From assembly GCA_038501625.1 (NCBI GenBank), contig JAZAYU010000225.1:1-64000 (forward strand): a DNA stretch of 64,000 nt. The letters run 5' to 3'. The stretch's first letter is position 1. Every line of letters starts with the position of its first letter. Position numbers and translations under genes: made by a program. This document shows positions 62,101 through 64,000 of the stretch, piece after piece. Source of the stretch: Corbicula japonica (lineage: Eukaryota > Mollusca > Bivalvia > Venerida > Cyrenidae). Below the pieces are notes generated by a model, which worked only from the letters and a program-made list of their open reading frames with translations, made no database searches and had not been told where the DNA came from.

Positions 62101-64000
62101 AAGTTTAAAATCTGTGGATTAAAAAGCAGTAAACTTCGTCGATGAAGGCAATTCGTGAGCGACGATCGAACGGCGGCGGGTGGGGGAGAGGAATACATTT
62201 CTGTTCAAAAACCCGGAAACGGCTCTTTTGAGGGCCAATGGTCACGCCTGTACGGCTCCAGTTCCCAATCAGGACTGCCTTGTCCCCCGTGTTGTCTTAC
62301 GACTCTACAGCGAACAACTGCTAGGTAACCATCTCCCTGTGACCTGGATTCCGAAGAGCGCGCCCAAACACATCTGCTCTGGCCGATGGTCTGGCTCGGA
62401 ATGGTTGAGAACGTTTAGAAAACGGGCTCAAATTTGTATATTTGACGTCATGACGTCACGTCATACACAAGCGGTTTTGGTGCCATTTCTTGCAACTTTT
62501 CTGTCAAATTCACGCCAATTTTGCACTTAAAGCACTTAAAGCATAAAATAAAAAGATATTTTTTTACCAGTGAAAGATAGAATTATCTTGCAACTTTTCT
62601 GTCAAATTCACGCCAATTTTGCACTTAAAGCATAAAATAAAAAGATATTTTTTTACCAGTGAAAGATAGAATTATATTTCACTCGTGAACTCCGAAATTA
62701 TGCATTTTCACTGGTGGCTTTGTCACTCGTGAAAATATGGTTTCCGGAGCTCACTTGGTTAAATATCTTTCTATTTTACACTGGTAAAATCAAATATCCT
62801 CTATATTGTAAGAGTTTCCCAACACTATTTTAACATCGGTCTAAAACAGATTTACTGTTATATCAAGTCTGATATGTGCATAATTCTGTTACAATATTAA
62901 AGAAAAATAACACATCATTTAACACATTTGTGACATTCTTAATAGGTAACAGGGGATATCTTTAAAGCTATAATAATGTAATTTGCGCTTGAATCTAGTA
63001 ATTAAATAAATAAATTTAGGTTCAAAGATTATATATAAAACTGAGAATGGAAATCAGACTCAAATCTTAAGCGACTGGTCACCACTTCATCCAATCAGAT
63101 GCTTGAGATATGAGAGTGGGTTTTAATCTCAATTTTGTTATAATCTTTAGCCCAGATGATTCGTTAATACGGAGCCCGTCCTTTAAACAAAGATGGCAGT
63201 TTTAATTACCAGCGTGGTTCCACATGAAGGAGAATTGGTGTTCTGGGAAAATTCAAGATGATAGATATTCGTACTTTCCGTCATCGAACTAGTACATGTC
63301 GACGCTGAAGTAAACACAAATTAATGTTTCATTTATTTGCTTTTTTATATTAGATTTAGAGGTCGCAAACATTGCAAATGGTGAAAACTCGCTAAATTTC
63401 AAAATTGAATTTTGGGGAAAATACATGTACGTATTGCCACCTAGATTTTGGTAAAGTAATGTATTTAGCTAAGGATGTAGTTAATGTTTGCAAGCTCAAT
63501 TTTGAAATTTGAAATTGTAGCCAGTTTTCGCCATTTGCAATGTTTCAAAATGATGGTTTGATTATTTGGATGTGAAATGGTGGTGTCAACGTGTATATAG
63601 TTAAATAATACCACAGTGAGTGTTTTGATAGGAAATCCATATTGCTTATGAATTATGACTAGAAAGAAAAAAGAAAATGACACTCAATTAGTTAGAACAT
63701 TTTGTTTTAAAATAAAAAAGTGTGTTTAGTAAAATCATAAATGTCACCTTTTTTATTAATCTTTTACATCAAATAACGCTTTAGGCTTTCTTTGATTGCA
63801 ATGGTATGGAAGGAAAGGACGTCACCAAGACAAAGTTAGGTATTTACAGTTCGGCACTTTACCTGTTGGGGCTGCAAGTGTAGGATCCACAGACGCATCC
63901 ACGGCTGTTATCCCCGTGATGCTTGTATCTCCCTCCGTGTTCAGTCTGATATGCCCAACGAAATCAAAACTATTTGAAGGTAGACAATAAGCCCGAACTG
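26001..64000 (-). CDS. Gene 2: ZP / IgGFc-binding / kringle / MopE-motif mosaic membrane protein (5' partial)
   Basis: Twenty-four exons in consistent phase give about 1,010 residues with the 5' end beyond the window. Order in the partial protein: ZP-like region (1-199), IgGFc-binding domain (200-537), kringle-like domain (538 to about 622), unrecognised extracellular region (about 623-779), two MopE-type acidic motifs (780-825), ZP-C-like half with furin site RRKR (826-962), transmembrane helix (975-1000) and tail KRSYLLKKLQ. Exons: 63863-64000, 61048-61070 (weak), 59764-59885, 58978-59023, 57471-57586, 56624-56778, 54859-55028, 53255-53462, 52654-52757, 52467-52607 (weak), 49884-50048, 48139-48364, 42211-42378, 39637-39688, 39412-39467, 38816-38920, 38021-38149, 37108-37322, 35829-35913, 34453-34506, 33148-33229, 31479-31677, 30153-30282, 26001-26146. 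IgGFc-binding and ZP domains are typical of secreted, polymerising or mucus and egg-coat proteins; the role here is inferred as extracellular adhesion or immune binding. Two adjacent genes being fused in this model cannot be excluded without transcripts. Confidence 0.78.
26250..27527. repeat. 48-bp satellite in last intron of gene 2
   Basis: About 26 head-to-tail copies of a 48-base unit (CAGAACACGGATATTAGCTT, AAAATACAGTATACAATTGT, CATGTTAT). Because 48 is divisible by three and the unit lacks a stop in one frame, it forms plus-strand open frames with a 16-residue repeat (NTDISLKYSIQLSCYQ), which is not evidence of a protein. The unit shares 19 bases with the adjacent coding exon. Degenerate copies continue to about 27815. 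Confidence 0.97.
27823..27978. mobile_element. Fold-back MITE family B copy
   Basis: Near-perfect palindrome centred near 27901 (ATGGCGACCAGTCGCCAT). Confidence 0.92.
27980..28315. mobile_element. TIR family D copy
   Basis: Left AAAGTCTAAAAGAAAATTAT with ACGGCAAGATGGTG; right CTTCATATTGCCGTTTGAGA and AGGAGCAACACCTTAA. Confidence 0.65.
28510..28628. mobile_element. Fold-back MITE family B copy
   Basis: TTGCCCAAGATCATAAAACT and its inverse AGTTTTATGATCTTGGGCA. Confidence 0.88.
28640..29280. other. Intron sequence, nothing recognised
   Basis: AT-rich, no exon compatible with gene 2 phase. Confidence 0.5.
29285..29432. mobile_element. Fold-back MITE family B copy
   Basis: Long near-perfect arms, with GAAACCAGTCTCAAATCTCA mirrored by TGAGATTTGAGACTGGTTTC. 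Confidence 0.92.
29435..30055. other. Intron sequence, nothing recognised
   Basis: No supported feature. Confidence 0.5.
30060..30136 (-). mobile_element. Penelope-like tail scrap
   Basis: GTGAAATATGCATAATCGCC, CCCCACGCAG block; ends about 16 bases from a gene 2 exon. Confidence 0.6.
30153..30282 (-). CDS. Gene 2 exon: ZP tail with furin site
   Basis: Acceptor TGTGTTTCAG, donor GTGGGT. It encodes SCSSSTRRKRSSAEEDTTVD, then LKLAVIGNNTDLHF. RRKR after the last cysteine is the consensus furin cleavage site of ZP proteins, and hydrophobic segments after it match an external hydrophobic patch. Repeats flank it closely on both sides. Confidence 0.87.
30298..30418. mobile_element. Fold-back MITE family B copy
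   Basis: GGAAGCCAGTCTCAAATCTC and inverse; begins about 15 bases upstream of a gene 2 acceptor. Confidence 0.85.
30430..31440. other. Intron sequence, nothing recognised
   Basis: Repeated short CACGTGAC/GTCTGATTG-like words only. Confidence 0.45.
31479..31677 (-). CDS. Gene 2 exon: ZP-C-like segment 2
   Basis: Acceptor GATGTAACAG, donor GTATGT, 66 codons plus the shared one. It encodes WVLDTGVFNAFKYITLNTLY, then FRVVFGFCYGNLDLCQN. F-x-A-F-K-(6)-L-Y-F-x-V-x-x-x-x-C-(6)-C is the usual ZP-C pattern. Confidence 0.86.
31742..32195. repeat. 47-bp minisatellite
   Basis: About nine copies of CTAAACATAAAATAAACATG, TGCCTAACACTACTGATAAT, GTCAGAT, the central copies nearly identical. Confidence 0.95.
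32575..33035. repeat. Dispersed repeat, two tandem copies
   Basis: ACGATCATCTACACATCCTG, GAAATCCGCCTGATAG, ATGCCACAAGATTTGG(A/G)GAC and TGCCTCCCACTT occur in both copies, near 32580-32800 and 32835-33030. Confidence 0.85.
33148..33229 (-). CDS. Gene 2 exon: ZP-C-like segment 1
   Basis: Acceptor TTTTGTAG, donor GTAAGT. It encodes QYRGIYVKELLIDDNAAFAS, then PTQVHQAG. KELLIDDNAAF resembles the L-I-D-x-x-G-C segment at the start of ZP-C second halves. Confidence 0.82.
33355..33800. repeat. GGAC/GGCA-rich simple repeats with CCCAACAAG words
   Basis: Runs of GGACGGACGGAC and GGCAGGCAGGCA near 33365-33400, 33540-33575 and 33735-33790. CCCAACAAG recurs between them. Confidence 0.9.
33955..34265 (-). 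mobile_element. Repeat family A copy
   Basis: AATAGATGAAAAGGGAACTT, CCGCCTAGCCCCGGGTTGAG, GCGGCATATGGTCCTCAG. Confidence 0.82.
34453..34506 (-). CDS. Gene 2 exon: acidic motif 2
   Basis: Acceptor TTTAATTAAAG, donor GTAAGT, 54 bases. It encodes DDDNDSKIDEDVALNSVT, a second, cysteine-less copy of the motif in the preceding exon, giving a tandem pair. The phase fits only with this acceptor; using the upstream CCAG would break the frame. A 19-bp minisatellite begins about 45 bases upstream of the acceptor. Confidence 0.8.
34550..34690. repeat. 19-bp minisatellite
   Basis: About seven copies of ATATGACACGTGGTACATC, adjoining the acceptor side of the gene 2 exon at 34453-34506. A diverged pair recurs near 35318. 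Confidence 0.9.
34700..35440. other. Intron sequence, nothing recognised
   Basis: No supported exon. Confidence 0.5.
35443..35692. mobile_element. TIR MITE family C, well-preserved copy
   Basis: GGGGCGCGTCACGGGAAAAG at left, TTTTCCCGTGACGCGCCCC at right. Confidence 0.92.
35829..35913 (-). CDS. Gene 2 exon: MopE-type metal-binding motif 1
   Basis: Acceptor CCCCCTTAG, donor GTGAGT. It encodes CTLSIPRPGDLLDNDCDGSV, then DEEILNGK. DNDCDGSVDEE matches the short acidic repeat of the MopE-type metal-binding family (Pfam Cu-binding_MopE, consensus D-N-D-C-D-G-x-x-D-E). Ca or Cu binding is inferred. Confidence 0.88.
35938..36070. repeat. Near-perfect palindrome, about 58-bp arms
   Basis: GTGAGGATATATTGCCGGTC, TGGGTGTCATATTA pairs with its inverse around ACCCGAACCGCAGGCGAGGG. 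Confidence 0.93.
36077..36566. mobile_element. Possible TIR element
   Basis: TTTTATTATACTGCAAAGAC at left is inverted at right as TTTGCAGTATAATAAAGC. It contains CpG-containing DNA but no transposase frame. Confidence 0.5.
36945..37050. mobile_element. Fold-back MITE family B, partial
   Basis: TATCTTAAAACTGAAAGCGG, CATCTGATTGGCTGAAAT; less complete than others. Confidence 0.65.
37108..37322 (-). CDS. Gene 2 exon: unrecognised extracellular region, part 3
   Basis: Acceptor TTTGCTTCAG, donor GTAAGT, 72 codons including the split one, ending in phase 0. It encodes YEEYFTNEFDIIDNDPARIE, then FRASTTWKPFMMLIFEDKDG and LHLPFGVRFPKLNP. Acidic and strand-rich; no family recognised. Confidence 0.85.
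37350..37500. repeat. Fold-back TTTCGCG repeat
   Basis: ATTTAATTTCGCGGGGATCA on one side and AAATTAAACCACCACGAAAT on the other, with TAGGGTTTGATGTCGC in the middle. Confidence 0.6.
38021..38149 (-). CDS. Gene 2 exon: unrecognised extracellular region, part 2
   Basis: Acceptor TTTATTGCAG, donor GTAACA, phase 1-1. It encodes VTTKGDAAKISVSKSGITTV, then FTASTLGAQAGFASRLKDVK. Continuous with the preceding exon as YSIYIVTTKGD. No family recognised. Confidence 0.82.
38155..38810. other. Intron sequence, nothing recognised
   Basis: Includes a CG-containing stretch (38395-38600) without a supported exon. Confidence 0.45.
38816..38920 (-). CDS. Gene 2 exon: unrecognised extracellular region, part 1
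   Basis: Acceptor GTTCTTATAG, donor GTAGGT, phase 1-1. It encodes NGGADPALSWLPAVSQWSLY, then NFFYAQEGVQYSIYI. It is aromatic-rich and strand-like, with no domain assignment. Confidence 0.8.
   Translation of the reverse strand: MVVPIQHFPGCQLLVNGVCITSSMLKKVFNILYI
39048..39141. mobile_element. Fold-back MITE family B copy
   Basis: GGAGACCAGTCTCAAATCTC with a short inverse at the right. Confidence 0.75.
39412..39467 (-). CDS. Gene 2 exon: kringle end and linker
   Basis: Acceptor CCGGTGTAG, donor GTAAGT. It encodes KKSVECNTRPLPIGNQEEC. The first cysteine (VEC) sits where the last kringle cysteine is expected; with the first kringle cysteine missing it may be unpaired or pair elsewhere. Confidence 0.82.
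39637..39688 (-). CDS. Gene 2 exon: kringle-like domain, second part
   Basis: Acceptor TAAATTACAG, donor GTGAGG, 52 bases. It encodes GFIWCYTLSAVRWEECG, the kringle PWCYT...RWEYC core. A GTAAGT lies five bases earlier, but only the GTGAGG donor keeps the next exon in frame. A fold-back MITE begins about 23 bases upstream of the acceptor. Confidence 0.88.
39710..39845. mobile_element. Fold-back MITE family B copy
   Basis: GGAAACCAGTCTCAAATCGC mirrored by GAGACTGGTTTCCATGCC. Confidence 0.88.
39860..40100. mobile_element. TIR MITE family C, diverged copy
   Basis: GACGTCAATCCTTGAAATTA, ATTATTATGCATTTAGCG and a right end near ATACCTTTTCAGATGCGCGC. Confidence 0.7.
40105..41990 (-). mobile_element. 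LINE (non-LTR retrotransposon), 5'-truncated and frameshifted
   Basis: The minus strand reads reverse transcriptase motifs in order: NNYRPISILNTISKIFE, then [46 protein letters not shown], and the thumb region LDYGVISWGQCSKTNKGRIN. The YADD catalytic box is intact. The frame is broken near 41605, near 41130 and near 40615, and the endonuclease end is missing. The 3' end is an (ATT)n tail at 40105-40130. Clade (CR1/Jockey/L2-like) is inferred; the element sits in an intron of gene 2, splitting the kringle exons. Confidence 0.88.
42110..42204. mobile_element. TIR MITE family C, right half
   Basis: AACTAAAACTATTACCGAAG and ACACCTTTTGGTGTGACGCG; ends about 7 bases from the kringle exon. Confidence 0.65.
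42211..42378 (-). CDS. Gene 2 exon: kringle-like domain, first part
   Basis: Acceptor ATTTCCAG, donor GTATAA, phase 1-1. It contains YTGTVSKTKTGLACQRWDQQ, SPHAH, and AVNYCRDPD: the kringle signatures Y-x-G-x-x-S-x-T-x-S/T-G-x-x-CQ-x-W, P-H-x-H and NYCR-x-PD. The first kringle cysteine, expected just before the YTG, is absent (VVSTE). Kringles are usually protein- or lysine-binding modules. Confidence 0.92.
42400..42780 (-). mobile_element. Penelope-like tail copy
   Basis: Minus-strand tail: AAACCTATCAGGAATGGCCA, GTTTAAACCAGGTGAAAGGG, CCCGACAGGTTCTCATATGA. Confidence 0.78.
42790..43160. other. Intron sequence, nothing recognised
   Basis: AT-rich, no exon. Confidence 0.5.
43165..43260 (-). 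mobile_element. Penelope-like tail scrap
   Basis: TGAAATATGCATATCAGGAA, CCCACGCGGC. Confidence 0.65.
43265..43560 (+). mobile_element. Repeat family A copy
   Basis: GTAAAAGGTCTCCCCGTACA, AATTGCTCATGAACAGGC, TTCGATGGCTTTCAAAGTTC. Confidence 0.78.
43795..43926. repeat. Short direct repeat AAAACATAAGCAGTTATGTC
   Basis: Occurs near 43801 and 43897 between T-rich runs. Confidence 0.9.
43940..45765 (+). mobile_element. Penelope-like retroelement, broken reverse transcriptase plus 3' tail
   Basis: Frames at 44091, 44300 and 44490 read IYDFSALYSSLPHNLIKDKL, then KQVIGIPLCTNCATLVADLF and AFNNTTRYL, then LNIDNYHFPSLVNKIYPHEV and RDDFNFNIVNFPFLDG, the order of Penelope-like reverse transcriptases. 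Frameshifts lie near 44280 and 44490-44505; the second removes the catalytic YLDD aspartates. The C-terminal part continues degraded to about 45145 (HDILQRSAGLVINPSTVDHY-like). The long non-coding tail follows, ending in CT-rich sequence and ATTCCTGATATGCATATTTT. Confidence 0.85.
45870..46040. mobile_element. TIR family D fragment
   Basis: TTATCAACATCTCAATAACG, GCATTTTGCCGTTTAG. Confidence 0.55.
46045..46530 (+). mobile_element. Penelope-like tail copy
   Basis: ATTTGACTCCAGGCTCTGGT, GCCACTGACCGTTCCAAGGC and a C-rich interruption (46311-46329). Confidence 0.82.
46535..47135. mobile_element. TIR family D copy
   Basis: AATGTGTCTTTATTTTGCAT inverted at right as GCAAAATAAAGATACATTAG; further paired blocks around TTTGACGTTATTGAGATTTT. 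Confidence 0.72.
47140..47930. other. Intron sequence; scrap of TIR family E
   Basis: TGTGTGCACGACATTCTCGA and GTAGCCACCCTG near 47252-47291 match the ends of the elements at 49454 and 52855. Nothing else recognised. Confidence 0.45.
47938..48095. repeat. Fold-back element with CCCTTCGGG loop
   Basis: GATATTTGATGTTTTTCATT on the left pairs with AATGAAAACCATCAAATATC on the right, and TTTAAAGTACGCGTAAAGCC pairs imperfectly with GGCTTCATATACTTTAAA around a TTCG tetraloop. Confidence 0.85.
48139..48364 (-). CDS. Gene 2 exon: IgGFc-binding domain end
   Basis: Acceptor CCCTTTTTAG, donor GTACGT, 75 codons plus one base. It begins LVPLMYYGKRYVYQSNNAGA, equivalent to the E-Q-L-P-P-x-x-x-W-G-x-x-F-V segment, and ends in an acidic, serine-rich stretch (DPTDTNVDLSDFEN) then VTFGEPTTVFLQTP. 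Confidence 0.88.
48630..48720 (-). mobile_element. Penelope-like tail scrap
   Basis: GTGAAATATGCACCACATCA, CAGCCTCCTCACACAGGC. Confidence 0.6.
49454..49870. mobile_element. TIR MITE family E
   Basis: Starts CAGGGTGGTTGCACACGCGA and ends TCTCGCGGTATAGCCACCCTG; inner blocks GATAAAGAGCACTTGCTCGT and CTGTTCTCTTTATC are also inverted. Confidence 0.82.
49884..50048 (-). CDS. Gene 2 exon: IgGFc-binding domain, VAGVNSLTG segment
   Basis: Acceptor TTACATTGTCAG, donor GTGAGT, 55 codons, phase 0-0. It encodes VAGVNSLTGSSTDNIALQEH, then EVLHILCDAQCSELVISANQ and NIAVVTGFPDQQAEQ. NQNIAVVTGF is equivalent to the family motif NKPIAVFSG. Repeats flank it closely: a TIR element ends 13 bases from one side and a retroelement tail begins about 27 bases from the other. 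Confidence 0.9.
50075..50310 (+). mobile_element. Penelope-like tail fragment
   Basis: CCTAGAACCTGGTTTAAACC, GTGTGGCGTCTATTTTGAAA, ATTCCTGATAGGCATATTTC. Confidence 0.75.
50353..51241. mobile_element. Long-arm fold-back element
   Basis: Arms of about 310 bases: CACAGGAACCTGAATTTCCA at left is mirrored by AAATTCAGGTTCCTGTG at right. Long blocks such as AAGACACAAGGAATGCAACG and GTCGTCCACTCCATTGCGT are near-identical in inverse. The spacer is about 250 bases with no transposase. Confidence 0.93.
51485..52020 (+). mobile_element. Penelope-like C-terminal remnant and tail
   Basis: CAACATGATATTCTGCAGCG begins with the HDILQRSAGLVINPSTVDHY-type coding remnant, followed by the tail to TGATCATTTTATTAACCATG. 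Confidence 0.8.
52025..52165 (-). mobile_element. Penelope-like tail, inverted next to previous copy
   Basis: GGTTTAAACCAGGTTCTAGG, TGCCCCAACAGGTTCTCATA on the plus strand are the inverse of the copy ending at 52020. Confidence 0.8.
52467..52607 (-). CDS. Gene 2 exon: IgGFc-binding continuation (tentative limits)
   Basis: An open frame in the right phase reads PVNLKTDKTGNDISFNINDI, then NELRYLLGY, resembling the G-D-x-I-x-V-x-L-x-x-x-E-x-x-x-L stretch expected here. The proposed acceptor (CACGTGAAG) leaves a 46-base intron; the donor used is CAG|GTACTC. The last 16 residues are unusually hydrophobic, so the exon may really end earlier, for example at TAT|GTGATC. Confidence 0.5.
52654..52757 (-). 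CDS. Gene 2 exon: IgGFc-binding domain, central strand segment
   Basis: Acceptor CTGATTACAG, donor GTAAAA. It encodes LSTFAANMEVVVVGVKDQTA, then VQITYNGYTRTGSFQ. This corresponds to the E-x-x-V-x-A-x(n)-T-x-I-x-Y-N-G segment that follows LGKEY in the family. The donor lies only 46 bases before the next proposed acceptor. Confidence 0.82.
52855..53060. mobile_element. TIR MITE family E, partial
   Basis: AATGCTTTTTAACAGGAGTA and CACGTGGTATAGCCACCCTG match the right half of 49454-49870. Confidence 0.72.
53255..53462 (-). CDS. Gene 2 exon: IgGFc-binding domain core
   Basis: Acceptor TTCCTTATAG, donor GTAAGT, 69 codons plus one base. It reads IEVRIPVEYQ, NRGLKIEALHDRIGVKVISA and GGDFIVLPDDILGKEYRPFS. 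The sequence GDFIVLP-x(3)-LGKEY is the characteristic D-x-F-x-VLP-x-x-x-LG-x-EY signature of the family. Confidence 0.92.
53750..54190 (+). mobile_element. Repeat family A copy
   Basis: GTAAAAAGTCTCCCCGAACA, AACATGGAATGGTTTTAATC, GGGTTCCATGTTCACCGCCA. Confidence 0.78.
54340..54450 (-). repeat. tRNA-like SINE head
   Basis: On the minus strand: CCGGTTAGCTCAACTGGTAG (A box) and GACGGTTCGGATTCGCTCCC (B box). Confidence 0.6.
54520..54760 (-). mobile_element. Repeat family A fragment with SINE scrap
   Basis: ACGGGGAGACTTTTTACGGC, a repeat of ATAGTGCCTCTAGCTGGGAG and GCCGCCCAGCCCTATTTGAT. Confidence 0.65.
54859..55028 (-). CDS. Gene 2 exon: start of IgGFc-binding domain
   Basis: Acceptor GTTTTACAG, donor GTAGGT, 57 codons including the split one. 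It encodes GRDNWGKVFHTGFIQHPGAE, then LVLLIVTPGLGTKVHITGKL and SWVSVKRDTA. This matches the opening of IgGFc-binding domains, where a G-R-x-F-x-x-x-F motif precedes a strand-rich segment. Exon ends are fixed by phase with both neighbours. Confidence 0.88.
55100..55790. repeat. Degenerate A-rich repeat pair
   Basis: Blocks such as CCAATTTTGATTGGTGTGAG and CCAAAATTGTTTTATTTCTG-like versions recur; no exon. Confidence 0.45.
55790..56100. other. Intron sequence, nothing recognised
   Basis: No supported feature. Confidence 0.45.
56105..56575. repeat. 50-bp minisatellite with hairpin core
   Basis: About eight to nine copies of AATTATACATCTTGAAGACG, TTTACCAAAACTAGAATGTA, GAAAACAGTT. The core CGTCTTGAAGACG is self-complementary around one base. 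It begins about 50 bases downstream of the gene 2 exon at 56624. Confidence 0.95.
56624..56778 (-). CDS. Gene 2 exon: ZP-like beta-sandwich segment
   Basis: Acceptor GCTTCACAG, donor GTAAGG. It encodes ENPYDVMFQAVEADGNKV, then SVKLGQDIKLRLIYNTG. This resembles the start of a ZP-C subdomain, where a V-x-LG-x-x-I-x-L-x-L pattern is usual. The following exon opens the IgGFc-binding domain, so the rest of a ZP-C does not follow directly. A MITE (family C) begins about 33 bases upstream of the acceptor. Confidence 0.85.
56812..57050. mobile_element. TIR MITE family C copy
   Basis: GGCACGCCACGGGAATTTTT at left, GAAGGTACCTTTTCCTGTGG at right. Confidence 0.88.
57225..57410 (-). mobile_element. Repeat family A fragment
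   Basis: GAAAACTGCAGGCTCGAGTT, GCCGCCTAGCACCGGGTTG. Confidence 0.72.
57471..57586 (-). CDS. Gene 2 exon: EWCKIVTYML segment
   Basis: Acceptor CATTCTAAG, donor GTAACA, 38 codons plus two bases. It encodes EWCKIVTYMLQNCNLNQG, then LLDIKSLAHSTAKHTLYKVS. It starts in phase 0 and passes two bases to the next exon, resolving the phase gap between 58978 and 56778. Two cysteines could pair within a ZP-N-like unit; this is inference. Confidence 0.68.
57660..58390. other. Intron sequence, nothing recognised
   Basis: No supported exon or repeat. Confidence 0.5.
58395..58620 (-). mobile_element. Penelope-like tail fragment
   Basis: CACTGGCAAAACATTTGCCA, CCCTAAAAGGTTCTCATATG and GAGGCCCTGGAGTC. Confidence 0.68.
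58672..58855. repeat. Three tandem copies, about 65 bp
   Basis: AACATAACAGCAAGTCAACA and GGAAAACAGGACTCTTATA-like words repeat. Confidence 0.8.
58978..59023 (-). CDS. Gene 2 short exon: YYIGEPLPRQTQY
   Basis: Short 46-base exon between an ATGTGAAG acceptor and a GTAAGC donor. With the two bases carried over it reads TPRYYIGEPLPRQTQY and ends in phase 0. It is accepted mainly because it makes both neighbouring exons agree in phase. Confidence 0.62.
59400..59690. repeat. Degenerate ATTCAACCAAT-type repeat
   Basis: TATTCAACCAATTAAAGTTG, TATTCAATCAATTCAAATG and TATTCATCCAATCAAAATG are successive variants. Confidence 0.6.
59764..59885 (-). CDS. Gene 2 exon: ZP-like N-terminal region
   Basis: The exon lies between a CTACTTTCAG acceptor and a GTGAGT donor, 40 codons plus two bases. 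It encodes LSGTTYKMMVRADGSNDYHS and then FTCDTSSLL. The alternating hydrophobic pattern fits a beta-sheet extracellular domain, and it joins the next exon in phase. Confidence 0.8.
59945..60235 (-). mobile_element. Repeat family A copy
   Basis: TAGATGAAAAGGGAACTTTA, GCAGGCTCGGTTTGATTGAG, GCGTATGGTCCCCAGATAAA. Begins 60 bases upstream of a gene 2 exon. Confidence 0.85.
60240..61040. other. Intron sequence with an unexplained open stretch
   Basis: A minus-strand frame around 60474-60700 (EIAHEVVATSKIGAKYSSII) is open but has no matching splice phase and no recognised family. Confidence 0.35.
61048..61070 (-). CDS. Gene 2 candidate micro-exon
   Basis: The exon at 63863 ends with one extra base while that at 59885 starts in phase 0, so an exon of 3n+2 bases is needed between them. 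A TTTTACAG acceptor here is followed by 23 bases encoding (V)SELLLNQ, with a weak donor GTTTGA. It fits the phase exactly, but the donor is poor and other sites are possible. Confidence 0.25.
61495..61840. repeat. 59-bp minisatellite
   Basis: Five good copies and one degenerate copy of CTGTTCTGTGATGAATCTGA, TGATGTCTGTAGTTCTAATG, TCTAGTTGTGTAGTCTTTG. Confidence 0.96.
61854..62430. other. GC-richer segment of unknown origin
   Basis: Clearly richer in G+C than its surroundings, with CCGTCTCCGCAAACGTCCCA and GGCGGCGGGTGGGGGAGAGG. Overlapping frames on both strands exist (61854-62094, 62180-62530) but no domain is recognisable. It could be a mobile-element piece or a promoter-like CpG segment. 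Confidence 0.35.
62489..62680. repeat. Tandem duplication, about 96 bp
   Basis: CTTGCAACTTTTCTGTCAAA to AAAGATAGAATTAT occurs twice; the first copy has an extra AAAGCACTT. Confidence 0.95.
62690..63030. other. Intron sequence, nothing recognised
   Basis: No supported feature beyond short TTTCACT(C/G)GTG words. Confidence 0.45.
63035..63160. mobile_element. Fold-back MITE family B, diverged copy
   Basis: ATCAGACTCAAATCTTAAGC and CCAATCAGATGCTTGAGATA. Confidence 0.75.
63355..63560. repeat. Inverted repeat
   Basis: GCAAACATTGCAAATGGTGA with AAATTTCAAAATTGAATTTT is mirrored by CGCCATTTGCAATGTTTC and TTTTGAAATTTGAAATTG. Confidence 0.75.
63863..64000 (-). CDS. Gene 2 exon (window edge): extracellular N-terminal segment
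   Basis: The open frame runs off the window edge and ends at a GTAAAG donor, leaving one base. Its 45 residues read YCLPSNSFDFVGHIRL and ITGITAVDASVDPTLAAPT. I recognise no domain; the position fits the ZP-like N-terminal region. Further exons must lie beyond the window. Confidence 0.72.

Overview
The window looks like animal, most probably bivalve mollusc, nuclear DNA. It is AT-rich, its genes are split into many short exons with GT-AG introns, and it is crowded with short repeats: Penelope-like and LINE retroelement debris, tRNA-headed SINE pieces, fold-back MITEs and minisatellites. The proteins also fit a mollusc (IgGFc-binding plus MopE-type DNDCDG motif plus ZP mosaic; Ig domains with an ADC-x-P-x-C signature). 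The species cannot be named from sequence alone. No bacterial-style operons, CRISPR arrays or intact rRNA genes are present.

Two protein-coding genes can be assembled, both on the minus strand, by requiring splice sites and codon phase to agree from exon to exon. Gene 1 (4096-17113, seven exons, 442 residues, apparently complete) encodes a single-pass cell-surface receptor: signal peptide, three Ig-like domains, a transmembrane segment and a short cytoplasmic tail with four tyrosines, one in a YEDL motif. Gene 2 (26001 to beyond 64000, 24 exons in the window, about 1,010 residues, 5' end missing) encodes a large type I membrane protein. In order it has a ZP-like region, a complete IgGFc-binding domain, a kringle-like domain lacking its first cysteine, an unrecognised extracellular region, two MopE-type acidic metal-binding motifs, a ZP-C-like half with an RRKR cleavage site, a transmembrane helix and a stop codon. 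Lectin-like, adhesive or immune work at the cell surface is inferred from domain types, not shown.

Layout. 1-4095: AT microsatellite, retroelement tails and a degenerate tandem repeat. 4096-17113: gene 1, with long introns holding MITE and retroelement copies. 17114-26000: intergenic, dominated by a 2.9-kb inverted (palindromic) array of a 17-bp minisatellite at 19430-22285, plus SINE and MITE copies. 26001-64000: gene 2. Its last intron carries a 48-bp satellite whose unit shares 19 bases with the terminal coding exon. Other introns hold 47-, 19-, 50- and 59-bp minisatellites, a broken LINE (40105-41990), a Penelope-like element with a damaged catalytic motif (43940-45765), a fold-back element with about 310-bp arms (50353-51241), and many small elements that end within a few tens of bases of exon edges.

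I found no convincing plus-strand gene. Long open frames inside the satellites are by-products of repeat period. Repeat-family boundaries were read by eye and are approximate; exon ends were set by splice consensus and phase.
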